From: Pseudomonas sp. PIC25
Lineage (GTDB): Bacteria > Pseudomonadota > Gammaproteobacteria > Pseudomonadales > Pseudomonadaceae
DNA: 64,000 bases
Direction: 5' to 3'
Assembly (NCBI RefSeq): GCF_002286785.1
Contig: NZ_MUJY01000068.1
Location: 1-64,000, forward strand
Below are positions 7,378-17,946 of this stretch, piece by piece. The position numbers were made by a program, and so were the translations under genes. The stretch's first letter is position 1, and each line of letters starts with the position of its first letter. The notes beneath the pieces were generated by a model that worked only from the letters and a program-made list of their open reading frames with translations, searched no databases and had not been told where the DNA came from.

Positions 7378-8907
7378 ATGTCTGTCGAAACCCTGAAATC
7401 CACGCTGCCACGGGACGCCCTGGCGTCCGTGGTGGTCTTTCTCGTCGCCCTGCCGTTGTGCATGGGCATCGCCATCGCCTCGGGCATGCCGCCGGCCAAG
7501 GGGCTGATCACCGGTATCGTCGGCGGGTTGGTGGTCGGCTTCCTGGCCGGCGCGCCGTTGCAGGTCAGTGGGCCGGCCGCCGGACTGACCGTGCTGGTCT
7601 TCGAGCTGGTGCAGCAGTTCGGTGCCGCCATGCTCGGACCGATCCTCCTGCTTGCCGGTGCGATCCAGTTGCTGGCCGGACGGCTGCGCCTCGGCTGCTG
7701 GTTCCGCGTCACCGCGCCGGCGGTGGTGTACGGCATGCTCGCCGGCATCGGCGTGCTGATCGTGCTGTCCCAGCTCCACGTGATGCTGGATGCCTCTCCC
7801 CAGGCGTCCGGACTGGACAACCTGCAGGCGTTTCCCGCCGCTCTGCGCGAGGCGTTGCCGCTGATCGGTGCGGGGGACGGATTCGCCGCCGGGCTGCTGG
7901 GTCTGCTGACCATCGGCCTGATGGCGCTGTGGGATCGCTTTCGTCCCGGTCGCCTGCGCCTGTTGCCAGGTGCGCTGCTCGGGGTGGCGGCAGCGACCCT
8001 GGTCGGTCTGTGGATGGAGCTCGACGTGCGCCGGGTCGAGGTGCCGGCCAACCTCGGCGAGGCCATCGACTGGTTGCGGCCTGGCGACCTGCTGAGCCTG
8101 GCCGAGCCGGGCATTCTCATCGCTGCGTTGGCGGTGGCTTTCATCGCCAGTGCCGAGACGCTGCTGTCCGCCGCCGCGGTGGATCGCATGCACCAGGGAC
8201 CGCGCGCCGACTTCGACCGCGAGCTGTCCGCCCAGGGGGTCGGCAACATGCTCTGCGGCCTGCTCGGTGCCTTGCCGATGACCGGGGTGATCGTGCGCAG
8301 TTCGGCGAACGTCCAGGCCGGCGCCCGTACCCGGCTATCCGCCATGCTCCACGCGGTCTGGCTGCTGGCCTCGGTGGTGCTGCTCGCCGGATTGCTGGAG
8401 CAGATTCCGGTGGCGGCCCTGGCGGCGGTGCTGGTCTATACCGGGATCAAGCTGGTCGATATCAAGGCGTTGCGCTACCTCGGGCGCTATGGCCGCATGG
8501 CGATGTTCATCTACGCCGCCACGGCCCTGGCGATCGTTTCCACCGACCTGCTCACCGGCGTGCTGATCGGCTTCGCCCTGACCCTGGCCCAGCTCGCCTG
8601 GCGCGCGTCGCGGCTGAAGATCAACCTGATCCAGGAAGAGGGCAGCCGCCACGCGGAGCTGCGCATGATTGGCGCGGCGACTTTTCTCAAGGTGCCGCAA
8701 CTGGCCAAGGCGCTGGAATCGGTGCAGCCGGACTGCCACCTGCATGTGCCGCTGGATCGCCTCAGCTACATCGACCACGCCTGCATGGAACTGCTGGATG
8801 AATGGCAGCGCGCCCATCGAGCCAGCGGGGCACGCCTGATCATCGAGCAGCGTGCCCTGAAACGACGGCTGGAAGGCCGTCGCCGGCGCTTGGCCCTGGG
8901 TGCCTGA
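7378..8907 (+). CDS. SulP-family anion permease with C-terminal STAS domain (probable bicarbonate or sulfate transporter)
   Basis: 509 residues: about ten hydrophobic segments from residue 12 to roughly 420, starting PRDALASVVVFLVALPLCMGI and containing VSGPAAGLTVLV, the SulP substrate loop. A cytoplasmic STAS-like tail begins near residue 425 (LRMIGAATFLKVPQL). SulP proteins move sulfate, bicarbonate or other anions; sequence alone does not decide which. Location after a carbonic anhydrase favours bicarbonate, as for other CA-linked SulPs. A ribosome site GAGGAG lies about 10 bases before the ATG. Confidence 0.88.
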   Translation: MSVETLKSTLPRDALASVVVFLVALPLCMGIAIASGMPPAKGLITGIVGGLVVGFLAGAPLQVSGPAAGLTVLVFELVQQFGAAMLGPILLLAGAIQLLAGRLRLGCWFRVTAPAVVYGMLAGIGVLIVLSQLHVMLDASPQASGLDNLQAFPAALREALPLIGAGDGFAAGLLGLLTIGLMALWDRFRPGRLRLLPGALLGVAAATLVGLWMELDVRRVEVPANLGEAIDWLRPGDLLSLAEPGILIAALAVAFIASAETLLSAAAVDRMHQGPRADFDRELSAQGVGNMLCGLLGALPMTGVIVRSSANVQAGARTRLSAMLHAVWLLASVVLLAGLLEQIPVAALAAVLVYTGIKLVDIKALRYLGRYGRMAMFIYAATALAIVSTDLLTGVLIGFALTLAQLAWRASRLKINLIQEEGSRHAELRMIGAATFLKVPQLAKALESVQPDCHLHVPLDRLSYIDHACMELLDEWQRAHRASGARLIIEQRALKRRLEGRRRRLALGA

Positions 8908-8996
8908 GAGCGGAACTAATCCGCTGCGCCAGGCCCCAATCCAGAGGGAAGCGGCCGTCCGTCATCGAGAGACGGGCGTCCCTGTCTGGAGGTGCC

Positions 8997-9254
8997 GTGG
9001 AGACTTTTCTCGACCTGCTGCAATGGCCGGCCATGCTGGCCACGGTGATCGCCGCCTGGCTGATCGGCTCGCTGAACAAGCGTCGGCGCACCTGGGGTTT
9101 CTGGTGCTTCCTGCTGAGCAATGTGCTCTGGGTGATCTGGGGCTGGTACGCCTCGGCCTGGGCGTTGATCGCCCTGCAGGTCTGCCTGGCCGTGCTGAAC
9201 ATCCGGGGCGTGAAGAAGAACGATCCGGACCGAACCCGGTTGGCAGAGCCCTGA
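8997..9254 (+). CDS. Small integral membrane protein of unknown function
   Basis: 85 residues. GTG start at 8997, chosen because GGAGGT lies just upstream (8988-8993). Three hydrophobic stretches can be seen: DLLQWPAMLATVIAAWLIG, WGFWCFLLSNVLWVIWGWYA and WALIALQVCLAVLNIRGV, with a basic RRR between the first two and a charged tail. The arrangement of Trp and Asn in the second and third helices resembles half of a PnuC- or SWEET-like fold, but this is weak. It is co-directional with the SulP gene 90 bases upstream and may form an operon with it. Confidence 0.65.
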   Translation: METFLDLLQWPAMLATVIAAWLIGSLNKRRRTWGFWCFLLSNVLWVIWGWYASAWALIALQVCLAVLNIRGVKKNDPDRTRLAEP

Positions 9255-9283
9255 TATCCACCCACGCGCTGCCGAGCGGGCGC

Positions 9284-10276
9284 TCAAAGCGATGCGCGGA
9301 TGACCAGCGGACAGTCCACCAACTGGGGACCGGGGGTTTCGAGCGCATCGATCAAGTGGCGCGCGGCGCGCTGGCCGATCTCGTAGTAGGGCAACTGCAC
9401 CGTGGTCAGGGGCGGCAGGAACAGTTCGGCGATGCCGATCATGTTGTCGTAGCCGAGCACCGCGACATCGCCGGGGATTTTCAGGCCGCGGGCCAGCAGC
9501 ACCTGGTACGCGCAGAAGGCGATGCGGTCGTTGCCGCAGATCAGGATGTCGAACTGCGGCCGACCCTCGACGATGTGCCGCTCGAGGATGCCCGGCGTCT
9601 CGTCATAGGCGTCATGGGTCGAGAGGTCGTACTGCAACAGCGCCGAGGGCGGCAGGCCGGCCTCGGCAAAGGCCCGTTGCATGCCCTTCTGGCGCAGCCC
9701 CCAGGCCAGGCTCTGGCTCGGCAGGTTGATGCACAGCGGGCGGCGGTAGCCCTGGCGTAAGGCGTGCTGCACGGCGCGGTACTGGCCGCTTTCGTCGTCC
9801 GGGACGTAGCTGGTCAGGCCATGGTCCTCGGCCAGGCAGTTGGCCAGCACCAGCGGTTTGCTCTTCAGGCGATCGGGGATGCTCACCCGGCGCAGCCCCA
9901 TGGCGCTGAAGATCAGGCCGTCGGGACGGTGCGAGAGCATCAGGTCGATGCTCTGCTCGCTGGGTGGATCGCTGAGCAGGTTGAGCACGAACACGTTCCA
10001 GCCGGCCTGCTGCGCGGTCCGCTCGATGGACAGCAGCAACTCCACGGCGAACGGGGTGGTCGCGGTGTCCAGGGCGAACACCCCGATGGTGCGGGTCAGC
10101 AGGTTGTCGCCGCGAATCTTGCGCGCCGACATGCTGGGCACGAATTGCAGCTCGTCGATGGCGCGGCGCACCCGTTGGTAGGTCTCGGCGCTCAACTTCT
10201 CGGGATTGTTGAGCGCCCGCGAGACCGTCATCAGGGAAACGCCGGCCAGCCGGGCGACATCTTTCACTGTAGTCAT
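9284..10276 (-). CDS. LacI-family transcriptional regulator of the sucrose cluster
   Basis: 330 residues. The N-terminal helix-turn-helix TVKDVARLAGVSLMTVSRALN (residues 3-22) and hinge RAIDELQFVPSMSARKIR are typical LacI. A periplasmic-binding-like effector domain follows (residues ~60-330, ending ALETPGPQLVDCPLVIRASL). It is the last gene of the leftward cluster, after the GH32 gene, so it most likely senses sucrose or a product and controls both arms from the divergent promoter at 16116-16270. The effector is inferred from context only. Confidence 0.88.
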   Translation of the reverse strand: MTTVKDVARLAGVSLMTVSRALNNPEKLSAETYQRVRRAIDELQFVPSMSARKIRGDNLLTRTIGVFALDTATTPFAVELLLSIERTAQQAGWNVFVLNLLSDPPSEQSIDLMLSHRPDGLIFSAMGLRRVSIPDRLKSKPLVLANCLAEDHGLTSYVPDDESGQYRAVQHALRQGYRRPLCINLPSQSLAWGLRQKGMQRAFAEAGLPPSALLQYDLSTHDAYDETPGILERHIVEGRPQFDILICGNDRIAFCAYQVLLARGLKIPGDVAVLGYDNMIGIAELFLPPLTTVQLPYYEIGQRAARHLIDALETPGPQLVDCPLVIRASL

Positions 10277-10352
10277 GCAGGGCTACCGGACAGGGTGTGC
10301 GATGAATCATGACACAGCGCCGACGCCTGTCGCGACTGCGCCGGCGTGTGCT

Positions 10353-11861
10353 TCAGAGCCAGCCGCAGCCGAGGCGCCAGGCGTTGCGGATCGCCACCCG
10401 TCCGCCGTCGGCGCTGCCGAACAGCTTCACCCCAAGGCTGTCCGGGCGCGGATAGATGCGGCTGCTGAGGCTGAAGCTGCCGTCTGCGGCGAATACCTCA
10501 ATGGAGGAGCGGTCGAGGAATACCCGCAGTAGCAGCGCTTCCCGGCTGGGCGCCAGGGCTACGCTGCGCTGGCCGTCGACGCCCGCACCCGAGCGGCTGC
10601 GGTCGAGCACCAGACGCTGCAGTTGGGCGTCGTAGTAGAGCAGGGTTTCCTCGCGCCCGTCGGCGCTGCAGCGCAGGGCGATGCCCAGCCTGCCGCCGGC
10701 GCAGCCGGCCAGGTCCCAGTGCACCTCCAGTTCCAGCAGGTCGCCGCCTACCTGCGGTACCGGCTGCGTGCCCTGTCCGTCCCACCAGGCCGTGCCCTGC
10801 GCCAGCAGGGCTTGCTGGCGTAGGGCCGTCAGTTCGCGCGCGGGCTGGCTGTACAGGCGGCCGTCGCGCAACTGCAGTTCGCGCGGCAGCCCGAGCATGC
10901 CGCACCAGTGGTGGGCCTTGCTCGGCATGGGGCTGTCCCACATGTCCAGCCAGGCCCAGGCCAGGCGGCGGCCGTCGGCGGCCAGCAGGGTCTGCGCGGC
11001 GTAGAAGTCGTGACCGTTATCCAGTTCGATGAATGGCCCGCCGTCGAAGCGCCAGTCGCTGCCGAGGTGACCGACGCGGTAGCCGGTCTGGTACTTGTTC
11101 AGCCGTTCGAAGCCATCCGGCTGCATGCCTTGGGGGGAGTAGAGCAGCACGTCCTGGCCGTCCAGGCGGAACAGGTCCGGGCACTCCCACATATAGCCGT
11201 CGCCCTCGCCGCCGCGGCTCGCATAGTCGAGGAATTCCCAGGTGCGCAGGTCGCTGGAGCGGTACAGCGGCAGCAGCGGCTGGTCGCCCAGGCGCGCGCC
11301 GGCGATCAGGTACCAGTGCTCGCCTTCGCGCCAGACCTTGGGGTCGCGAAAATGCATGATGGCGGCATCCGGGGCGGCGTCGATGACCGCGCCCTGCTTG
11401 GTGAAATGCACGCCGTCGTCGCTGGTGGCCAGGCACTGGACCTGGCGGATGGCGCGCTCGTCGCCCACCTCGCCCAGCCAGGTATGCCCGGTGTAGAGCA
11501 GCGCCAGATGGTCGCCGCAGACCACGGCGCTGCCGGAGAAGCAGCCGTCGCGGTCGAACGCATCGCCCGGCGCGAGGGCGATGGGAAGGTGCTGCCAGTG
11601 CACGAGGTCGCGGCTCTTGGCGTGCCCCCAGTACATCGGCCCCCAATTCGCGTCGAACGGGTGGTGCTGGTAGAACACATGGTATTCGCCACGGAAATAC
11701 ACCACGCCGTTCGGGTCGTTCATCCAGCCGGCCCGGGGGGCGAGGTGGTAGGCGGGACGGTAGTCATGCACGAGGCGTGCGTTACCCTCGTTCAGCGCGC
11801 GCTGGGCGAGGTCGGGGGAAACAGGCATGCAATGGCTCGTTGGATTGATGGAGTTGGTCAT
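10353..11861 (-). CDS. Cytoplasmic GH32 sucrose hydrolase (beta-fructofuranosidase)
   Basis: 502 residues. All three GH32 signatures are present: WMNDPNG with nucleophile D49, FRDPK with D173, and ECPDL with acid/base E226. A C-terminal beta-sandwich follows (LRVFLDRSSIEVFAADG, the usual GH32C signature). No signal peptide, so it acts in the cytoplasm on imported sucrose, giving glucose and fructose; use of sucrose-6-phosphate is less likely because uptake here is by an ABC system, not a PTS. The start at 11861 overlaps the ATPase gene stop by 4 bases (ATGA); Met12 is a possible internal start. Confidence 0.93.
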   Translation of the reverse strand: MTNSINPTSHCMPVSPDLAQRALNEGNARLVHDYRPAYHLAPRAGWMNDPNGVVYFRGEYHVFYQHHPFDANWGPMYWGHAKSRDLVHWQHLPIALAPGDAFDRDGCFSGSAVVCGDHLALLYTGHTWLGEVGDERAIRQVQCLATSDDGVHFTKQGAVIDAAPDAAIMHFRDPKVWREGEHWYLIAGARLGDQPLLPLYRSSDLRTWEFLDYASRGGEGDGYMWECPDLFRLDGQDVLLYSPQGMQPDGFERLNKYQTGYRVGHLGSDWRFDGGPFIELDNGHDFYAAQTLLAADGRRLAWAWLDMWDSPMPSKAHHWCGMLGLPRELQLRDGRLYSQPARELTALRQQALLAQGTAWWDGQGTQPVPQVGGDLLELEVHWDLAGCAGGRLGIALRCSADGREETLLYYDAQLQRLVLDRSRSGAGVDGQRSVALAPSREALLLRVFLDRSSIEVFAADGSFSLSSRIYPRPDSLGVKLFGSADGGRVAIRNAWRLGCGWL

Positions 11862-12991
11862 GCATAGCCCTGGGCCAGGGCACGCGAAGATGCGGCGTCG
11901 GGCGTGGGGCGGCGCGGCAGGGCCGCTCCCTCGGCGTCGAACAGGTGCAGGTTATCGGCGTCCGCCAGCGCCTCGACACGGTCGCCGACGCGCCAGGGGG
12001 CGTTCGTCTGGCAGCGGCAGATTAGCGGCTCGTCCTCCCCGACATCGAGATGCACATAGGTTTCGCAGCCCAGGTATTCGACTCCGGTCACGACCAATCC
12101 GGCGCTGCCCGGTGCCGTCTGCAGCGCCAGATGCTCGGGGCGCACGCCCAGGCTCAGCGGGCTGTCGGCTGTCAGTGCGCTGCTGTCGAAAGTCAGGGCC
12201 GTCAGGCGGCCGAGCGCCGGCGTTTCGATCAGGCTCTGCGGGCCGGGGGCGAGCAGGCGCGCCGGGAGAAAATTCATCCGCGGCGAACCGAGGAAACCGG
12301 CGACGAAGCGGCTCGCCGGCCGTTCGTAGAGTTCGCGCGGGGTGCCGACCTGTTCGATGCGCCCGGCATTGAGCACGACGATCTTGTCGGCCAGGGTCAT
12401 CGCCTCGACCTGGTCGTGGGTCACGTAGATCATGGTGGTGCCCAGGCGATCATGCAGGCGGGCAATCTCGTTGCGCATCTGCACGCGAAGGGCCGCGTCG
12501 AGGTTGGACAGCGGTTCGTCGAACAACAGGATGTCCGGCTCGCGCGCCATCGCCCGGCCCATGGCCACGCGCTGGCGCTGGCCGCCGGACAGCTCCTTCG
12601 GCTTGCGCTGCAGGAGTTTGTCCAGTTGCAGGGTGCGTGCGGTTTCCAGCACCCGCTCGCGCAGGCTGCGCTTATCGGTCTTGGCCAGCTTGAGGCCGAA
12701 GCCGATGTTGTCGTACACGCTCATGTGCGGGTACAGCGCGTAGGACTGGAACACCATGCCGACCCCGCGCTCGCGCGGTTCCAGGTCGTTGACCCGGCGC
12801 CCGTCGATCAGCAGGTCGCCGGTGCAGATCGACTCCAGCCCGGCGATCAGCCGTAGCAGGGTCGATTTGCCGCAGCCCGAGGGGCCGACGAACACCACGA
12901 ATTCGCCGCTGGCGATCTCCAGGCTGATATCGCGCAGGATGCGCAGGCCGCCCAGTTGCTTGTTCACATTGTCGAGTTGCAACTTGCTCAT
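11858..12991 (-). CDS. Sugar ABC transporter ATP-binding protein (MalK/UgpC type)
   Basis: 377 residues. Walker A GPSGCGKST (36-44), signature LSGGQRQRVAMGRA, Walker B ILLFDEPLSNLD and the switch His in YVTHDQVEAMTLAD are all intact. A C-terminal MalK-type OB regulatory domain follows from about residue 240 (LGVRPEHL). It energises the two permeases encoded just upstream. Such ATPases are often shared between sugar importers. Spaced 25 bases from the permease gene and overlapping the hydrolase gene, so the whole leftward set is probably one transcript. Confidence 0.93.
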   Translation of the reverse strand: MSKLQLDNVNKQLGGLRILRDISLEIASGEFVVFVGPSGCGKSTLLRLIAGLESICTGDLLIDGRRVNDLEPRERGVGMVFQSYALYPHMSVYDNIGFGLKLAKTDKRSLRERVLETARTLQLDKLLQRKPKELSGGQRQRVAMGRAMAREPDILLFDEPLSNLDAALRVQMRNEIARLHDRLGTTMIYVTHDQVEAMTLADKIVVLNAGRIEQVGTPRELYERPASRFVAGFLGSPRMNFLPARLLAPGPQSLIETPALGRLTALTFDSSALTADSPLSLGVRPEHLALQTAPGSAGLVVTGVEYLGCETYVHLDVGEDEPLICRCQTNAPWRVGDRVEALADADNLHLFDAEGAALPRRPTPDAASSRALAQGYA

Positions 12992-13016
12992 GCGATGGTT
13001 CCTTGTTCTCGTGGAC

Positions 13017-13859
13017 TTAGCCCTTGAGCGCGCCGGTGGTGAGGCCGGACACGATGCGCCGCTGGAACACCAGCACCAGCAGCACCAGCGGCACGGTGAC
13101 CATCACCGAGGCGGCCATCAGCAGGCCCCAGGGCAGCTCGTGCTGGCTGCCACCGGAAATCAGCGCGATGGCCACCGGAACCGTGCGCTGCTGGTCGGTC
13201 AGGGTGAAGGTCAGAGCGAAGAGGAACTCGTTCCAGGCGGCGATGAATGCCAGCAGGCCGGTGGTCACCAGCGCCGGCCAGAGCAGCGGCAGCAGCACCC
13301 GGGTGAGCGCCACCCAGGGCGAGGCACCGTCCATGATCGCCGCCTCCTCCAGTTCGCCGGGCAGTTGCCCGATGAAGGTGGTCAGCACCCAGACGGTGAA
13401 CGGCAGGGTGAAGATGGTGTAGCTGAGGATCAGCGCCCAGGCGCTGTTGTACAGGCCGAGAGCGCGGATCACCTCGAACAGCCCGGAGAGCACCGCGACT
13501 TGCGGGAACATCGACACGCCCAGGACCAGCAGCAGTACCGTGGCACGGCCGCGAAACCTGACCCGGCCCAGGGCATAGGCAGCGGTCAGGCTAAGGAACA
13601 GCGCCAGCGCCACCACGCAGACAGCGACGAACACCGAGTTGCCAATGGCGTGCATGAAGGACGCCTGTTGCAGCACCGCGGCGTAATTGGAGAGGTCCGC
13701 CTTATCGGTCCAGTAGCTCACCTGGAACAAGGCGCTGGACGGCTTCAGCGAGGTGAGTACGGCGTAGTAGAAGGGGAATACCGCATACAGTAGCAACACG
13801 CCGATCGCGCCGTAGAAACCCAGGCGTAGCAGCGCTTTCTTGAACGGACGCGGGCTCAT
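13017..13859 (-). CDS. Sugar ABC transporter permease (MalG type)
   Basis: 280 residues with about six transmembrane helices, the first at residues 11-31 (GFYGAIGVLLLYAVFPFYYAV). The cytoplasmic EAA loop is seen as ELEEAAIMDGASPWVALTRVLLPLLWPAL, the coupling site for the ATPase. The C-terminus RRIVSGLTTGALKG is typical of MalG-type (CUT1) permeases. It overlaps the companion permease gene by 4 bases. Confidence 0.92.
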   Translation of the reverse strand: MSPRPFKKALLRLGFYGAIGVLLLYAVFPFYYAVLTSLKPSSALFQVSYWTDKADLSNYAAVLQQASFMHAIGNSVFVAVCVVALALFLSLTAAYALGRVRFRGRATVLLLVLGVSMFPQVAVLSGLFEVIRALGLYNSAWALILSYTIFTLPFTVWVLTTFIGQLPGELEEAAIMDGASPWVALTRVLLPLLWPALVTTGLLAFIAAWNEFLFALTFTLTDQQRTVPVAIALISGGSQHELPWGLLMAASVMVTVPLVLLVLVFQRRIVSGLTTGALKG

Positions 13860-14824
13860 GGGCGCACCTCCATCTGGCGGCGACCGAGATAGAGATAGAA
13901 CACGGCGATCACCGCGACGATCAGGAACAGCAGGGTCGAGGCAGTGCTGCCGTAGCCGACGTCCTGGAACTCTACCAGTTGCTGGCGGGCGTAGATCGAC
14001 ATGCTCATGGTCGATGACGAGTTCGAAGTCAGCACGTAGATGACATCGAACACCCGCAGCGAATCGAGGATGCGGAAGATCGCCGCCACCAGCAGCGCCG
14101 GCATCAGCAGCGGCAGGGTGACCCGCCAGAACACCTTCAGCGGGTGGATGCCGTCGACCCGGGCCGCCTCATAGCAATCGCCCGGCAGCATCTGCAGGGC
14201 GGCCAGCATCAGCAGTGCGACGAAGGGTACGGTCTTCCAGACGTCGACCATGATCACCGCCCACATCGACAGGCTGGCGTCGGCGGTCCAGGCCAGGGGC
14301 GCGTCGATCAGGCCCAGGCCGAGCAGCAGGTGATTGATGATGCCGAACTGGTCGTTGAGCATCCAAGCCCAAATCTTCGCCGAGACGATGGTGGGAATCG
14401 CCCAGGGGATCAGGATCATCGCGCGCACCAGGGCCCGGCCGGCGAACCGCACGTTGAGCAGCAGGGCCACCGCCAGGCCCAGCATGATCTCCAGGCTGAC
14501 CGACACCGCGGTGAAGTACAGGGTGTTGCGCACCGCGTTCCACCACAGCGGATCGACTAGGATGCCCGACCAGCCATCGCCATTGCGCGCCAGATAGTTG
14601 CTCAGGCCGACGAAGGCACCGGCGCCGGTGTCGCTCAGGCTGGTATCGGTCAGGCTGAACCAGAAGGTGCGCAGCAATGGCCAGCCGGCCACCAGCAGCA
14701 GGCACAGCAGCATCGGCGTCAGGAACAGCCAGGCGGCGCGTATGCGACGGCGCTGTACGGGCGTTTCCTTGATCGGCAGGGGCTCGTCGTAAAACGACTG
14801 AGCCCGGGAGATAGAGGTGGTCAT
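13856..14824 (-). CDS. Sugar ABC transporter permease (MalF type)
   Basis: 322 residues. A cytoplasmic N-terminal tail of about 30 residues precedes the first helix (AWLFLTPMLLCLLLVAGWPLL). The EAA loop reads CYEAARVDGIHPLKVFWRVTLPLLMPAL. A membrane-spanning partner of the MalG-type permease in a CUT1 importer. Located 16 bases after the binding-protein gene. Confidence 0.92.
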   Translation of the reverse strand: MTTSISRAQSFYDEPLPIKETPVQRRRIRAAWLFLTPMLLCLLLVAGWPLLRTFWFSLTDTSLSDTGAGAFVGLSNYLARNGDGWSGILVDPLWWNAVRNTLYFTAVSVSLEIMLGLAVALLLNVRFAGRALVRAMILIPWAIPTIVSAKIWAWMLNDQFGIINHLLLGLGLIDAPLAWTADASLSMWAVIMVDVWKTVPFVALLMLAALQMLPGDCYEAARVDGIHPLKVFWRVTLPLLMPALLVAAIFRILDSLRVFDVIYVLTSNSSSTMSMSIYARQQLVEFQDVGYGSTASTLLFLIVAVIAVFYLYLGRRQMEVRP

Positions 14825-14840
14825 GGCGGTTCCTTGGTTG

Positions 14841-16115
14841 TTACCAGTGGCGGCGTTTGATGCGCTTGAGGTCGCTGCCCAGCTCGGTCACCGCCTGGTC
14901 GACGCTGGCCTCGCCGGAGAGCACGCCGTGCACGTGATCGAACAGCGCATTGGAAACCCGTGGGTAGCGGTCGGCGGTGATCGCCGCAGGGCGCATCACG
15001 CCGTCGGCCAGGATGCTGCGCAGCTGGCTGTAGTGCGGCATGGCCGCGAGCAGGTCGGGATCTTCGTAGAGCGACTCGATGACCGGGTTGTACGCCCCGA
15101 TCAGGGCGCGGCGCTTCTGCTGCTGGGCGCTGGTCAGGTAGGCCACCAGCTCTGCGGCGAGCTTGGGTTCGGCACTGTAGCGCGACACCGATAGGCCCCA
15201 GCCGCCGAGGGTGGAGGCGTGCGTGCCGGCCTCGCCGCCCTTGGGCAGCGGGGCGATCCCGACCTTGCCTTTTATGACGCTGTCCGGGCTCTGCACCAGG
15301 GCCCAGGCATAGGGCCAGTTGCGCATGAACAGCGCATTGCCGGACTGGAACACGCCGCGCCCTTCTTCTTCGGTGTAATTGAGCACGCCGCGTGGGGAAA
15401 TGTCGCCCACCCAGCTCTTGGCCAGGCTCAAGGCCGTGCGCGTGGCCGGGCTGTCGACCCGGATCTCGCCCTGGGCGTCGATCAGGCTGCCGCCCGGCTG
15501 GCTGCCGATCCACTCCAGGGCGTTGCAGGTCAGGCCCTCGTAGGCGCGGCCCTGAAACACATAACCCCACAGGTTGGCGTTGCCGGCGTCGCGCTCGGAC
15601 TGCTGGATGGCGCGCGCGGTGGCGGTCAGCTCGTCCCAGGTTTGCGGTACCGGTTTGGCGTACTTCTCGAGCAGGTCCTGGCGGTAGTACAGCAGGCCCG
15701 AGTCGGTGAACCAGGGCATGCTCACCAGGCGCCCGTCGACGGTGGCATTGTCCAGTTGCGCCTGGAAATAGCCTTGGGTGGCGTTCTCTGGAAGCACCTC
15801 GCGCAGATCCAGCAGGTGATTGGCCAGCATCCCCGGCCAGACCACGTCGATCTGGATGATGTCGATGTCGGCAGATTGAGCACTGAGGATCTGCTGATAG
15901 AACGACAGGCGTTCGGTCGCCGAATTGGGCGTCGACACCACCTCGACCTTGTGTCCGGTCTGCTGCGACCAAGCCTCGACGGCTTCCTTGCACAACTGCA
16001 ACTCCGCGCCCACGGCGCCGCAGGAAATGGTCAGGTTGGCCGCTCCGGCCAAGGCTGGCAGGCCGCCGCAGAGCGCCAGTAAGGCAGTGGGAAGAATTGC
16101 TTTGAGTCGTTGCAT
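14841..16115 (-). CDS. Sugar ABC transporter substrate-binding protein
   Basis: 424 residues. Start at 16115 chosen because it opens directly with a signal peptide (MQRLKAILPTALLALCGGLP, cut after AGA-A) and has AAGGAG-like bases upstream; an in-frame ATG at 16178 would lie in the promoter. The mature protein begins NLTISCGAVGAELQLCKEAVEAW, and the domain follows the family 1 extracellular solute-binding fold (IQIDVVWPGMLANHL, GYVFQGRAYEGLTCNALEW). By context it binds sucrose in the periplasm; disaccharides such as trehalose or maltose cannot be excluded. First gene of the leftward operon. Confidence 0.92.
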   Translation of the reverse strand: MQRLKAILPTALLALCGGLPALAGAANLTISCGAVGAELQLCKEAVEAWSQQTGHKVEVVSTPNSATERLSFYQQILSAQSADIDIIQIDVVWPGMLANHLLDLREVLPENATQGYFQAQLDNATVDGRLVSMPWFTDSGLLYYRQDLLEKYAKPVPQTWDELTATARAIQQSERDAGNANLWGYVFQGRAYEGLTCNALEWIGSQPGGSLIDAQGEIRVDSPATRTALSLAKSWVGDISPRGVLNYTEEEGRGVFQSGNALFMRNWPYAWALVQSPDSVIKGKVGIAPLPKGGEAGTHASTLGGWGLSVSRYSAEPKLAAELVAYLTSAQQQKRRALIGAYNPVIESLYEDPDLLAAMPHYSQLRSILADGVMRPAAITADRYPRVSNALFDHVHGVLSGEASVDQAVTELGSDLKRIKRRHW

Positions 16116-16147
16116 AAGAACTCCTTCATTTTTATTCTTGTTGAAGA

Positions 16148-16155
16148 TAACGTTA
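16148..16155. promoter_or_regulatory. Candidate LacI-type operator
   Basis: TAACGTTA is a perfect palindrome with the central CG step favoured by LacI-family proteins, 33 bases upstream of the binding-protein start. Candidate site for the regulator encoded at 9284. Short, so moderate confidence. Confidence 0.4.
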
Positions 16156-16172
16156 ACATCGCTAATATAGCA

Positions 16173-17863
<1,691 letters not shown>

Positions 17864-17946
17864 CCGGCCGTGGCGCCATGGACGGCGCAAAGGGTCCGGG
17901 CCGAGCGCAGCAGTCTTTCAATGATCTGTCGATGTGGAGACATCCC

